DNA from: an uncultured Planctomycetaceae bacterium
GTDB taxonomy: Bacteria > Planctomycetota > Planctomycetia > Planctomycetales > Planctomycetaceae
Assembly: GCA_903823545.1 (NCBI GenBank)
Contig: CAIJTL010001615.1
Span: forward strand, 1-14,589
Direction of reading: 5' to 3'
Length of the DNA stretch: 14,589 nucleotides
The position numbers and the translations under genes are program-made. Below, piece after piece: positions 1 to 6,787 of this stretch (positions are counted from its first letter, which is position 1; every line of letters starts with the position of its first letter). The notes under the pieces are model-generated. The model made no database searches and was not told where the DNA came from. It was given only the letters and a program-made list of their open reading frames with translations.

Positions 1-17
1 AAGTGCTGAGAAAGTGG

Positions 18-82
18 ATGGGGATTGATCGGATTGAGTGAGAGACCTCAATATCGAGTTCGCAATGAAAGGAAATCCCCAT
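18..82 (+). promoter_or_regulatory. 5' leader of the HNH gene with start-codon-covering inverted repeat
   Basis: A perfect 9-bp inverted repeat pairs ATGGGGATT (18-26) with AATCCCCAT (74-82). The right arm contains the first two bases of the start codon at 81. Inside it is a perfect 6-bp hairpin, ATTGAG (33-38) with CTCAAT (47-52). The ribosome binding site AAGGAA (about 70-75) touches the outer stem. If it folds in the mRNA it would mask the start codon. The pairing is seen directly; the regulatory role is inferred. Confidence 0.35.
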
Positions 83-938
83 GTCTCAGACCGATAAAAA
101 GAAGTTTCCCATAACAGAGGCGAGGTATTTTGCGACATCAAATGGACTCGAAAAAGAATCTCTTCAAATCGGTTCAGTGGTAAAGAATAGGAGTAAGGGC
201 CACCGTGCTCCCTTCAAAATTCTGCGCGGGTATTTCATCGATTTATTTCTGCAGAATGACTTGCTCGATCAGTTCAAAGAACAATACTGGCCGCGAGGGA
301 AGGAGAAAGGTGGTGACACTGAGTGTCGTTCGTGCCTCAAGATCAAGTCCGAATTCGATAAAGAAATGGGGGGCGCACTCCTTTCCTTTAGCTCGCGCAA
401 ACCTAGCACGAAACGAATTGGTCCCCCACCGATTGAAGAAGCATTAGTCACACCAGTCAGTACAGAATCGCCGCCTGTCGAGGACGATCCCGTCAAACGC
501 ACGTTGATCGAAGACATAGATGAAATCGAACACCGAGATATCGGAGCGACGACAAAGTCCGTCCTTTCGAATGCGAGGATTGGGCAAGGCCCGTTTCGAG
601 CAGACGTTTTCAGCAGATGGGGAAATTGTTGTGCTGTGACTGGTTCGACAACACATTGCGCTATTAAAGCATCACACATTTTGCCTTGGCGCGATTCAAC
701 GGACGAAGAACGGCTGGACCCACACAACGGCCTTCCATTGATCGCGAGTCTCGACTCGCTGTTCGATACCGGACTGATTTCATTTGACTCGTCAGGTCAG
801 ATGCTTGTCTCGCCGAAGTTGGCCGAATCGGAACGAAAAATCTTCGGCCTCAACAAGCAGGCACTACTTAAAAGGCCCTCCGAGCAAATGGCAAAGTATT
901 TGGCAGGTCATCGCCAAAAGCATGGTTTCGGAGAATAG
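81..938 (+). CDS. HNH endonuclease (HNH_2-like C-terminal domain)
   Basis: This 285-residue protein probably cleaves nucleic acid through a C-terminal HNH domain (about residues 165-250). The core shows CAVTG (183-187), the ASHI histidine (H199), LDPHNGLPL with H215 and N216, and the LFDTGLISF segment (228-236). These match the HNH_2-type nuclease family found in stand-alone endonucleases and some defence proteins. Residues 1-100 are a separate charged domain with one CxxC (C92, C95) that I do not recognise. Residues 103-150 are a low-complexity Pro/Ser/acidic linker. The ATG start has a purine-rich site (AAAGGAA) about 6 bases upstream. Codon use looks more AT-rich and less uniform than in the ATP synthase genes, which fits an accessory or transferred gene. 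No methylase or other restriction partner is nearby. The family is fairly sure; substrate and role are unknown. Confidence 0.8.
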   Translation: MSQTDKKKFPITEARYFATSNGLEKESLQIGSVVKNRSKGHRAPFKILRGYFIDLFLQNDLLDQFKEQYWPRGKEKGGDTECRSCLKIKSEFDKEMGGALLSFSSRKPSTKRIGPPPIEEALVTPVSTESPPVEDDPVKRTLIEDIDEIEHRDIGATTKSVLSNARIGQGPFRADVFSRWGNCCAVTGSTTHCAIKASHILPWRDSTDEERLDPHNGLPLIASLDSLFDTGLISFDSSGQMLVSPKLAESERKIFGLNKQALLKRPSEQMAKYLAGHRQKHGFGE

Positions 939-1075
939 CGAAACGCCCCGGTGGCATTTGCACTTTTGCCCGTTGTTGCTAGGCGATGGCGGTGGTATCG
1001 AATCTCGGCCGGCGAGGACTCTGATCTCGGTACACGATCGGGGTCATGTGCTGAATAGCGACCGCGATAATCACC

Positions 1076-1306
1076 ATGACGAGCGAAGAACAGGACCGAG
1101 TGTTGCACGACAAGTTGACTCGTGACGAGGCGTTGTCAAACCAAGAACAGGCCGAGTTGGAGCAGTGGTACGCTCGGCTGGATCGGGACGAGGGTGCTGT
1201 GCTCGCGCGGACCGTCGCCTCGCCGAAGTTGGCTGAGCTAGAAGCTCAGATGGCCCAAGCGACGCCTCAACGGCCAAGCGTCACGCAACGCCAGTTAAGC
1301 CAATGA
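1076..1306 (+). CDS. Small hypothetical protein, 76 aa, orphan
   Basis: A short charged, probably helical cytoplasmic protein. Residues 10-40 carry the pattern D-K-x-T-R-x-x-x-L-S-x-x-E-Q-A-E-L-E-x-W-Y-A-x-L-D-R-D-E. From memory, this L-S-x-E-E-Q-x-x-L-x-x-W-Y style resembles small uncharacterised proteins of cyanobacteria and planctomycetes, sometimes encoded just before a small nuclease or toxin-like gene; that link is recollection, not something shown here. The ATG at 1076 has no strong Shine-Dalgarno sequence. The gene lies 137 bases after the HNH gene and converges on the aldo/keto reductase, with 27 bases between the stop codons, so no downstream partner exists here. It is probably real because of the patterned W-Y core. 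Function unknown. Confidence 0.55.
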   Translation: MTSEEQDRVLHDKLTRDEALSNQEQAELEQWYARLDRDEGAVLARTVASPKLAELEAQMAQATPQRPSVTQRQLSQ

Positions 1307-1333
1307 TCTTTGAATCGCGAACCGCTTTCGCTT

Positions 1334-2296
1334 CTACGTCACTGCAGCTTTGGAAATGATTGGGCCACGGGCAGCAATGGCTGCGTTGATGTGAGCGATT
1401 TGGTCGGCGGTGAGCGACCAAGACATGGCCTCGGCATTTTGTTGAATTTGGTGCGGGCGTTTGGCGCCGCAAAGGGCGGAAGTGATGCCTGCTCGCTGGA
1501 TGGTCCAGTTGAGCACAATCTGTGAGACCGGTTTATCGATTTTTGCCGCAAGCTCGCGAAGATGGTCCAAGAAGTCTTGGTTCTTTTGCCATTCGTCACC
1601 GGAAAACATCGGGTATTTGCGGCGACCGTCTTTGGGATCGAAGACGTAATCACGTGGCAGATGACCGGCTAGCAAGCCCTTCATGAGGGGCCAATAAACG
1701 ATGACCGACACTCCGTGTTCGACGCACCACGGCAACTGTGAATCTTCGATCTCGCGTTGCAGCATGTTGAAGTGCGGTTGATAAGCAGCAAGGGGGCACG
1801 CTTCGTGAAACGCAGCAAGTTGCTCGACACTCGCGTTCGATAAGCCAGCACTCAGAACCTTGCCCTGCTGAATAAGTTCGCCAATGGCGCCGGCGGACTC
1901 TGCGATAGGGACGTTCGGATCGGGAGCATGCAAGTAGTACAGCTCGACCCGATCTATCTTGAGGCGACGCAAACTTTCGTCACATTCACGGCGCAATGTA
2001 TCGGGGCGACCGCAGCGAGCCTGCTTGCCCGATTCCCAATGAATGCCCCCTTTGGTGGCGAGCACGATTTTGTCGCGATCGCTTCCCAACACGCGAGCAA
2101 TCATCTGCTCGCTCTCTCCCTCAAAGCCGTAGCAATAAGCGGTGTCGAAGAAGTTGATCCCAGAATCAAACGCGCTCTTTAACGTGGCCAAGCTGTCCGA
2201 CTCGTTGACGTCGATGCTGGTGATCCCGGTGATCGGCCAGCATCCCATTCCGAGTGGCGTGACTCTCACGTTTGTCTTGCCAAGTGGGCGAAGCAT
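1334..2296 (-). CDS. Aldo/keto reductase
   Basis: A 320-residue soluble oxidoreductase of the aldo/keto reductase superfamily, expected to use NADPH to reduce aldehydes or ketones on a single TIM barrel. The full catalytic tetrad is visible: D51 and Y56 in the DTAYCYG segment, K82 in ATKGG and H123 in YYLHAPDP. The C-terminal cofactor region GAKRPHQIQQN and the final helix are present, so the gene is complete. Length is typical. The ATG start has a good site (AGGAG, 8 bases upstream). It lies downstream of the S1 gene on the same strand, separated by a strong stem-loop, so it should need its own promoter or read-through. The natural substrate cannot be told from sequence. Confidence 0.93.
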   Translation of the reverse strand: MLRPLGKTNVRVTPLGMGCWPITGITSIDVNESDSLATLKSAFDSGINFFDTAYCYGFEGESEQMIARVLGSDRDKIVLATKGGIHWESGKQARCGRPDTLRRECDESLRRLKIDRVELYYLHAPDPNVPIAESAGAIGELIQQGKVLSAGLSNASVEQLAAFHEACPLAAYQPHFNMLQREIEDSQLPWCVEHGVSVIVYWPLMKGLLAGHLPRDYVFDPKDGRRKYPMFSGDEWQKNQDFLDHLRELAAKIDKPVSQIVLNWTIQRAGITSALCGAKRPHQIQQNAEAMSWSLTADQIAHINAAIAARGPIISKAAVT

Positions 2297-2328
2297 ACGC
2301 CGCTCTCCTGGAGGTGACTTCAGAAAAG

Positions 2329-2391
2329 CACGACGCGCCAGCGTGTCGTCGAATTCGATTGTGAGTTTCGACCACTCGCTGGCGCGTCGCG
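2329..2391 (-). terminator. Stem-loop terminator after the S1-domain gene
   Basis: A perfect 13-bp GC-rich inverted repeat, CGACGCGCCAGCG (2331-2343) with CGCTGGCGCGTCG (2377-2389), encloses a smaller 6-bp stem, GTCGAA (2348-2353) with TTCGAC (2367-2372). On the minus strand it begins about 19 bases after the S1 stop codon and is followed by TGCTTTTCTG, a short T-run. That order fits an intrinsic terminator for the S1 transcript. Confidence 0.7.
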
Positions 2392-2407
2392 ATTGTCTTG
2401 AAGACGC

Positions 2408-3961
2408 TTACCGAAAATCGCCGGGGTTACCGAAGAGGCCGCCGCCTCGGCGTGGGTCGACTTCTTTTCCACCCTTGAGTGGTGTCTTACGACGAGGTGG
2501 TGGCGGTGCCGCCGGAGCTTCTTCCTCGGCAATTTCTGGTTTCGGTGCTTCGGGCTTCGCCTTCAGTGCCTTCAGTGAAAGACTGATTCGACGCTTGAGT
2601 GGGTCAACTTCGCGAACTTGAAGTTCCAACGATTGCCCCACTGCGACGACATCGGCCACGCGACTAATTCGCTTGTGGTCGAGTTCGCTGATGTGGACCA
2701 TTCCCTCGACGCCTGGCTCCAATTCAACAAACGCTCCGAAGTCGGTGAGCCGAGTCACCTTGCCATTGACGCTTTGGCCCTGGAAGTATTTTGTCGCGGC
2801 CTGCTCCCACGGACTGATACTGAGCTGTTTGAGGCTCAGCCCGATCTTCTGCTTGTCTTCGCTGATCGAGATAACCTTAACTTGCACCGCCTGTCCTTCG
2901 GCGAGCATTTCTTTCGGATGCTTGATGTGCTGCCAACTAATCTGGCCGATGTGCAGGAAGCCGTCCACGCCGCCAAGGTCGACGAACGCGCCGTAATCCT
3001 TCACAGACTTCACAGTGCCATCAAGCGTGTTGCCGACCTCAAGTGTCGCGAGGATTTTCTCGTGGGCCGCTTGTCGTTCTTCTTCGAGAATCGCCTTGCG
3101 GCTGACAATGAGATTACGTTTGCCTTTGTTCGCTTCAGTAATTTGCACGCGGAGTTTTTGGCCGACGTATGCATCCAAGCTCTCAACAAATCGAACATCA
3201 ACCTGACCGGCCGGCATGAAGCCACGCAGCGATCCAACGGTCACTTCAAGCCCACCTTTGTTTGTCTTTGTCACGACACAGTCAACAACCATGCCAGCTT
3301 GAACTTCGTCCCAATTGCCTGAGACTCGCTGCTTGCCGCTCGGCAGGCTGACGTGAATCAAGCCTTCGTTCGGGGAAACCTTTTGAACCATCACTTCAAT
3401 TTCGGTCCCGACCGCTGGGAGCTCTTTCCCTTCATACTGTTTCGTCGGAAGGACACCTTGCGAGCGGAAGCCGAGATCGAGAAACACGTCTTCGCCATGA
3501 ATTAGCGCGACTTTTCCCTTGATTCGCTTACCTTGCTCCAGCGCCTCTTCTTCCGAACTATCAGCGGCAGCCGCCGTCTTAGCGATGGCCGCACTCGGTG
3601 GAGTTGCAGCGCTCCCCGATAACGCGGCGTTGATCTCTGCCTCTAGGTCAATGTCCAGGTTCTCGCCGAGCGGGACTTCAACACTCCCATGCGGAATTGA
3701 CGCAGCAATGTCGCGTGCCCGACGAGCTTCGCGTTCAGCCTCAGCATCAATGTCTCGATCCATCTTCACCACATCCACCGATGCAACCGCTCTTAAGTCG
3801 GCGCCGGTTGGATTCAGCGTGACACGACGACCGGTTTCTGCCGTCGTCGATGGCTCGGTGACTCCGGCCTCGGTTGTTTGTGGGACGCCTGCACCAGCAT
3901 CAGCATTGAGTGGAGCGGCAACGAATGGATCGACGGAATTCGTGGTGGGATCAGAGGTCAT
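2408..3961 (-). CDS. S1 RNA-binding domain protein (ribosomal protein S1-like)
   Basis: A 517-residue protein with four OB-fold S1 domains at about residues 144-206, 221-287, 309-380 and 394-464. The last two carry the classic signatures [22 protein letters not shown] and [21 protein letters not shown]. It probably binds mRNA at the ribosome, like bacterial S1. Residues 1-140 are low-complexity, rich in Ala, Thr and acidic residues. The tail after 464 is Pro-rich and ends in a basic Arg/Gly stretch that could also bind RNA. E. coli S1 has six domains and 557 residues, so this is a shorter type, as seen outside Proteobacteria. I chose the ATG at 3961, with AGGA 10 bases upstream; an in-frame GTG at 3982 would add seven residues. 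A structured leader lies upstream and a terminator downstream. Confidence 0.88.
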   Translation of the reverse strand: MTSDPTTNSVDPFVAAPLNADAGAGVPQTTEAGVTEPSTTAETGRRVTLNPTGADLRAVASVDVVKMDRDIDAEAEREARRARDIAASIPHGSVEVPLGENLDIDLEAEINAALSGSAATPPSAAIAKTAAAADSSEEEALEQGKRIKGKVALIHGEDVFLDLGFRSQGVLPTKQYEGKELPAVGTEIEVMVQKVSPNEGLIHVSLPSGKQRVSGNWDEVQAGMVVDCVVTKTNKGGLEVTVGSLRGFMPAGQVDVRFVESLDAYVGQKLRVQITEANKGKRNLIVSRKAILEEERQAAHEKILATLEVGNTLDGTVKSVKDYGAFVDLGGVDGFLHIGQISWQHIKHPKEMLAEGQAVQVKVISISEDKQKIGLSLKQLSISPWEQAATKYFQGQSVNGKVTRLTDFGAFVELEPGVEGMVHISELDHKRISRVADVVAVGQSLELQVREVDPLKRRISLSLKALKAKPEAPKPEIAEEEAPAAPPPPRRKTPLKGGKEVDPRRGGGLFGNPGDFR

Positions 3962-4026
3962 GCGGGACAAATCCTGAAACACAACAGCAACAATGGAGGG
4001 GCGGCTATTCGTGATCAGAGTTCATA

Positions 4027-4122
4027 CGCTCGAACAGCCAAATTGCATCGAAAGCGTACTGGCGGGGAATCCATTTGCAATCCCCACGGACTCAGTCCGA
4101 AACAGTTATCAACGTTCGAGCG
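4027..4122 (-). promoter_or_regulatory. Structured leader upstream of the S1-domain gene
   Basis: A perfect 9-bp inverted repeat, CGCTCGAAC (4027-4035) with GTTCGAGCG (4114-4122), encloses two hairpins: GGGGA (4064-4068) with TCCCC (4081-4085), and CGGAC (4087-4091) with GTCCG (4095-4099) around a 3-base loop. Together they could form a three-way junction ending 66 bases before the S1 start codon. S1 in E. coli represses its own mRNA through a folded leader, so autoregulation is a reasonable guess. The small inner hairpin could instead help end the upstream regulator transcript. No convincing -35/-10 pair was seen here. Confidence 0.35.
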
Positions 4123-4131
4123 AATCCAGTA

Positions 4132-4812
4132 TCAAGGTTTCACATCATCGACGAGCACGACCAAAAGCTGCTCAGCGGCGGCACGCCCCATCGCCACAGA
4201 ACGTTCGCCGCGGCGCAAAACGACGAGGCCAGCCGCCTCGTTGGCCTGTTCAACGAGCCCAGTGACTCCGATTGCTAAGTCTGCGTCGGAGAGATATCGC
4301 AAGAAATCGGGGTCTTGGTGAAGCACGCGAGCGAGCCGCACGCTCGAACCAACGGGGACATCACTGAGTGGCCGGCTGGCTTCGCCATTCGTGCGAAGGT
4401 CGCCGTTCGCTGCGGGAATTGGATCTCCATGTGGGTCACACAACGGGTTCTCCAAATAATCATCGATCCGATCGATCAAGAAATCACTCACCGCATGCTC
4501 CATGTGCTCCGCCTCTTCATGCACTTGATCCCAGGTCAGCCCGAGCGTCCGCACGAGAAACAGTTCAATCAATCGGTGCCTGCGTAACATTCGCAGCGCC
4601 AGAGTTCGTCCCGCTTCGGTGAGACTGACACCTTCATACGGCCGATACGTCGCAAGCCCCGCCTCCGCCAGCGCCTTCTGCATGCTCGTGACAGTTCCAG
4701 GAGAGACCTTCAAGGTCTGCGCTAATTTTCCCGTGGTGACGGATTCGGAATCCGAAACAGCGGAAATCTGCCAAATCGCTTTGAGGTAATTTTCAACGGT
4801 CAAACTCGGCAT
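4132..4812 (-). CDS. DtxR/MntR-family metal-dependent transcriptional regulator
   Basis: A 226-residue cytoplasmic repressor with three family domains: an N-terminal winged helix-turn-helix (about 5-65), a dimerisation and metal-binding domain (66-135, including H79, E83, H98, E105 and H106) and a C-terminal FeoA/SH3-like domain (147-221). Such proteins bind DNA when loaded with Mn(II) or Fe(II) and control metal uptake. The ancillary-site residues H79, E83 and H98 match DtxR numbering. At the DtxR C102 position there is E102, as in MntR. The N-terminal ligand position (M10 in DtxR, D8 in MntR) is N8, and MntR E11 aligns with K11. The metal is therefore uncertain. The start lies 12 bases after the stop of the upstream zinc-ribbon gene, with AAGG overlapping that stop region, so the two are probably co-transcribed. 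No transporter gene lies in the window. Confidence 0.9.
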   Translation of the reverse strand: MPSLTVENYLKAIWQISAVSDSESVTTGKLAQTLKVSPGTVTSMQKALAEAGLATYRPYEGVSLTEAGRTLALRMLRRHRLIELFLVRTLGLTWDQVHEEAEHMEHAVSDFLIDRIDDYLENPLCDPHGDPIPAANGDLRTNGEASRPLSDVPVGSSVRLARVLHQDPDFLRYLSDADLAIGVTGLVEQANEAAGLVVLRRGERSVAMGRAAAEQLLVVLVDDVKP

Positions 4813-4824
4813 ATCGCACGGACC

Positions 4825-5031
4825 TTACAACTCAGAACCGCACGAGGTGCAGCGGCCATTTGTCGGAACGGTTTCCTTTCCACAGTGTGGACAATTTAAC
4901 GTTGCGTGTCCGGTTTGCATTCCCTTGAACAAACCTATCAGCGCCGCAACACCACGCCACGAAACAACACAGGCGACAATGCCGATGAGCCCAAGGAAGA
5001 TCAACGCCACGAAACTGAATCCAACGGCCAT
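4825..5031 (-). CDS. Small membrane protein with C-terminal zinc ribbon
   Basis: A 68-residue protein with hydrophobic membrane segments (about residues 3-36) followed by a zinc-ribbon knuckle pair, C-P-H-C-x10-C-T-S-C, ending G-S-E-L. The four cysteines should bind one Zn(II) on the cytoplasmic side. The ATG at 5031 is preferred, with GGAAG 8 bases upstream; an in-frame GTG at 5046 would add five residues. Its C-terminal half closely parallels that of the next gene upstream (5158-5379), so the two look like tandem paralogues. It ends 12 bases before the DtxR-type regulator, suggesting one transcript. Function is unknown. Confidence 0.7.
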   Translation of the reverse strand: MAVGFSFVALIFLGLIGIVACVVSWRGVAALIGLFKGMQTGHATLNCPHCGKETVPTNGRCTSCGSEL

Positions 5032-5157
5032 AATGTTTGCTTCCACGTTCGCGCTGCGGCGTTGAATTGAATCCCTGACGCCAAACTCACCAGTTGCATG
5101 GTTTTGCCCAAATGATCCACAGGCCTGGACGACAACGGACCAGAGGTTAAAGCAAAC

Positions 5158-5379
5158 CTATTGCAGTTCGCCGTTACAATTTTCGCAGACCTTGCGATTC
5201 GCTGCCGTTTCATGACCGCAATGAAAGCAAATCAACGTCGTCTTCTCTTCGCCCCACGTTGCCAATGAATCTAAGCTGACTCCGCAACACCAACAGGCAA
5301 TCAAGGCAACCACAAGACCAAGAACCAGAAGCAACGCCAGCCAACCAAATGCGCCGTAGAAAAAGAGGTAATACCACAT
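5158..5379 (-). CDS. Small membrane protein with C-terminal zinc ribbon (paralogue)
   Basis: A 73-residue protein with one strongly hydrophobic segment (about residues 3-33, including a C-W-C-C patch) and a C-terminal ribbon C-F-H-C-x10-C-E-N-C followed by N-G-E-L-Q. Spacing between the cysteine pairs is identical to the neighbouring gene at 4825-5031, and the T-L-x-C-x-H-C-G-x-E-T core is shared. The hydrophobic part differs, pointing to an old duplication. The ATG has GAGG 6-7 bases upstream. It is separated from its paralogue by 126 bases in which I see no clear feature. Function is unknown; a membrane-anchored adaptor or metal-responsive role is only a guess. Confidence 0.7.
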   Translation of the reverse strand: MWYYLFFYGAFGWLALLLVLGLVVALIACWCCGVSLDSLATWGEEKTTLICFHCGHETAANRKVCENCNGELQ

Positions 5380-5445
5380 AAGAAGCCTCGCTTCGTGTTG
5401 CAGGCGATTCTACGACTGCCCGGCGAAAAAGGTAGGAGAAGCACA

Positions 5446-5556
5446 ATGCGAGATCATTCACCTTCGTTAGCTCGCGCCCCGCATGACGACTTCAACGGCT
5501 TATGCAATCGAGGAATTTCGGCATTCCAGCAAGAGAGTGGCAGGACTACGTTTTGA
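5446..5556 (+). CDS. Possible small ORF, 36 aa
   Basis: An ATG at 5446 is preceded by AGGAG (5434-5438) with a 7-base gap, the best Shine-Dalgarno spacing in this intergenic region. The reading frame runs 36 codons to TGA. The peptide is hydrophilic with no recognised motif (begins MRDHSPSLARAP, ends ESGRTTF). It could be a leader peptide or chance. No homologue is known to me. Confidence 0.22.
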   Translation: MRDHSPSLARAPHDDFNGLCNRGISAFQQESGRTTF

Positions 5557-5560
5557 CTGC

Positions 5561-5588
5561 TTGACCGCCCTGCAGTTTCTCGTAGAGA
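5561..5588 (+). promoter_or_regulatory. Weak candidate promoter for mazG
   Basis: TTGACC (5561-5566), a 16-base gap and TAGAGA (5583-5588) resemble a sigma-70 -35/-10 pair. The -10 match is poor. It lies 76 bases before the chosen mazG start. Confidence 0.25.
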
Positions 5589-5664
5589 TGCCGCCCTGTT
5601 TCGCCTCACTGCTACGATCTCGGATACACTGTTTGCTCAGATTCGTTTGCCGAAAGAGCCATTC

Positions 5665-6591
5665 ATGCCTTCAACTGTTGACTCATCAAAGTTTGGCACG
5701 CCACCAGACCCCCACACAGTCGGAACTGCCTTCGCGAAATTTTGCGAGGTAATCGCCAAACTCCGCTCACCAACTGGCTGCCCATGGGATAGACAGCAAA
5801 CATTGGAGACGATCAAGCCATTCACGCTTGAAGAGACTTATGAACTGCTTGAGGCGATCGACTCAAAAGACGACACCGCAATTACGGAAGAACTCGGCGA
5901 TGTGCTCTTGCAAGTTGTCCTCGACGCACAGATTGGCCGTGATGAAGGACGATTCGACATTCTGCAAGTACTTGATGCCATCACTCAAAAGATGATCGAC
6001 CGACATCCACACGTCTTCGATACGAAGACGGCTCACACGGCGGAAGATGTGCTTCGCAACTGGGATCGCCAGAAGCAGAAAGAGAAACAACGAGAGTCGA
6101 TCTTTGACGGGCTTCCCGCTGCGCTACCGGCCCTCGCGCGATGCTCGCGAGTTGCCGAAAAGGCAGCTCGAGTCGGCTACGATTTCCCACATCGAGCCAT
6201 GCTATTTGACAAGCTCAAAGAGGAGATCGCCGAACTCGCACAAGAGTTGTTCCCGAACGGAGACATTCCCAATATCCCGGCGTCCGTTGATATGGCTCCG
6301 GTCCCCGATGAGGCGATCAATGATGCACAATTACGAGACCGGATCGAAGGTGAATTTGGCGATGTGCTATTTGTTGTAGCCAACTTGGCTCGACGCTGGA
6401 AAATCAATCCTGAGGAAGCCCTCCGCCGCAGCACAGCAAAATTTGAGCGAAGAGTCCGCTACATTGAGGACCAACTCAAATCCCACGGCCGAAGTATCCG
6501 AGACGCGTCCCTCCAACAAATGGAGGAACTATATCAACTGGGAAAACGACGAGAACAAGGCGATGGAGAGGAATCAAAGAACCGACGGTAA
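5665..6591 (+). CDS. mazG: MazG nucleoside triphosphate pyrophosphohydrolase
   Basis: A 308-residue cytoplasmic house-cleaning enzyme that hydrolyses NTPs and dNTPs to the monophosphate and pyrophosphate. It has two MazG domains. The first (about 24-120) shows [15 protein letters not shown] (39-53), E56-E57-x-x-E60, EELGD (75-79) and the RHPHVF segment (113-118). The second (about 155-275) shows KEEIAE (185-190), EGEFGD (228-233) and ANLARRW. Both E-E-x-x-E and E-x-x-D metal-binding pairs are kept. About 20 extra Pro-rich residues (195-220) sit between the two halves of the second site compared with E. coli MazG (263 residues). The ATG at 5665 is preferred, with AAAGAG about 8 bases before it; a TTG at 5647 is the alternative. 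A weak AT-rich hairpin, GTAATT (6588-6593) with AATTAC (6604-6609), covers the stop codon. Confidence 0.93.
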   Translation: MPSTVDSSKFGTPPDPHTVGTAFAKFCEVIAKLRSPTGCPWDRQQTLETIKPFTLEETYELLEAIDSKDDTAITEELGDVLLQVVLDAQIGRDEGRFDILQVLDAITQKMIDRHPHVFDTKTAHTAEDVLRNWDRQKQKEKQRESIFDGLPAALPALARCSRVAEKAARVGYDFPHRAMLFDKLKEEIAELAQELFPNGDIPNIPASVDMAPVPDEAINDAQLRDRIEGEFGDVLFVVANLARRWKINPEEALRRSTAKFERRVRYIEDQLKSHGRSIRDASLQQMEELYQLGKRREQGDGEESKNRR

Positions 6592-6727
6592 TTACACGTT
6601 AACAATTACTTCTCACACCAAGATAAACGCCGAGCCAAACCTTTAACGCTTCACAAGCAACTTCCCACACATGAGAACGGATTGGTCCAGGGCTTAAGAA
6701 ATCCTGACGAAGATGTTCGCTCATCGC

Positions 6728-6756
6728 TTGCCGGTGACTTGGGCCAGCCCTATTCT
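6728..6756 (+). promoter_or_regulatory. Candidate promoter of the ATP synthase operon
   Basis: TTGCCG (6728-6733), a 17-base spacer and TATTCT (6751-6756) form a sigma-70-like pair with 4/6 matches in each box and ideal spacing. The expected transcription start is near 6763, about 25 bases before the atpZ start. It is the best candidate in the 196-base gap after mazG. Confidence 0.45.
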
Positions 6757-6787
6757 TTCGATCCTTTGCAGGCTACCTGGGGCAGTT

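Larger units (their letters stand above)
5380..5664 (+). other. Divergent intergenic region before mazG
   Basis: About 285 bases separate the minus-strand zinc-ribbon gene from mazG. It should hold promoters in both directions. I see one possible 36-codon ORF (5446-5556), a weak promoter-like pair (5561-5588) and a 5-bp hairpin, GGAAT (5512-5516) with ATTCC (5523-5527). No RNA gene or mobile element was recognised. Confidence 0.6.

Noticed and set aside
809..1236. A 15-base identical stretch, CTCGCCGAAGTTGGC, at 809-823 in the HNH gene and 1219-1233 in the 76-residue ORF, both encoding S-P-K-L-A in frame.
   Set aside because: It is too short and made of common codons; flanking protein sequences are unrelated, so chance or weak recombination cannot be told apart.
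2142..3322. Long + strand open frames (159 and 234 codons) opposite the aldo/keto reductase start and the S1 gene.
   Set aside because: They are antisense shadows of well-supported genes with no recognisable domains.
4087..4099. CGGAC-TCA-GTCCG hairpin as the terminator of the DtxR-type gene.
   Set aside because: The stem is only 5 bp and no T-run follows on the minus strand; it fits better as part of the S1 leader fold.
5103..5112. TTTGCCCAAA between the two zinc-ribbon genes as an MntR-like operator.
   Set aside because: Only 4-bp arms around a 2-bp centre; far too weak without further copies near metal genes.
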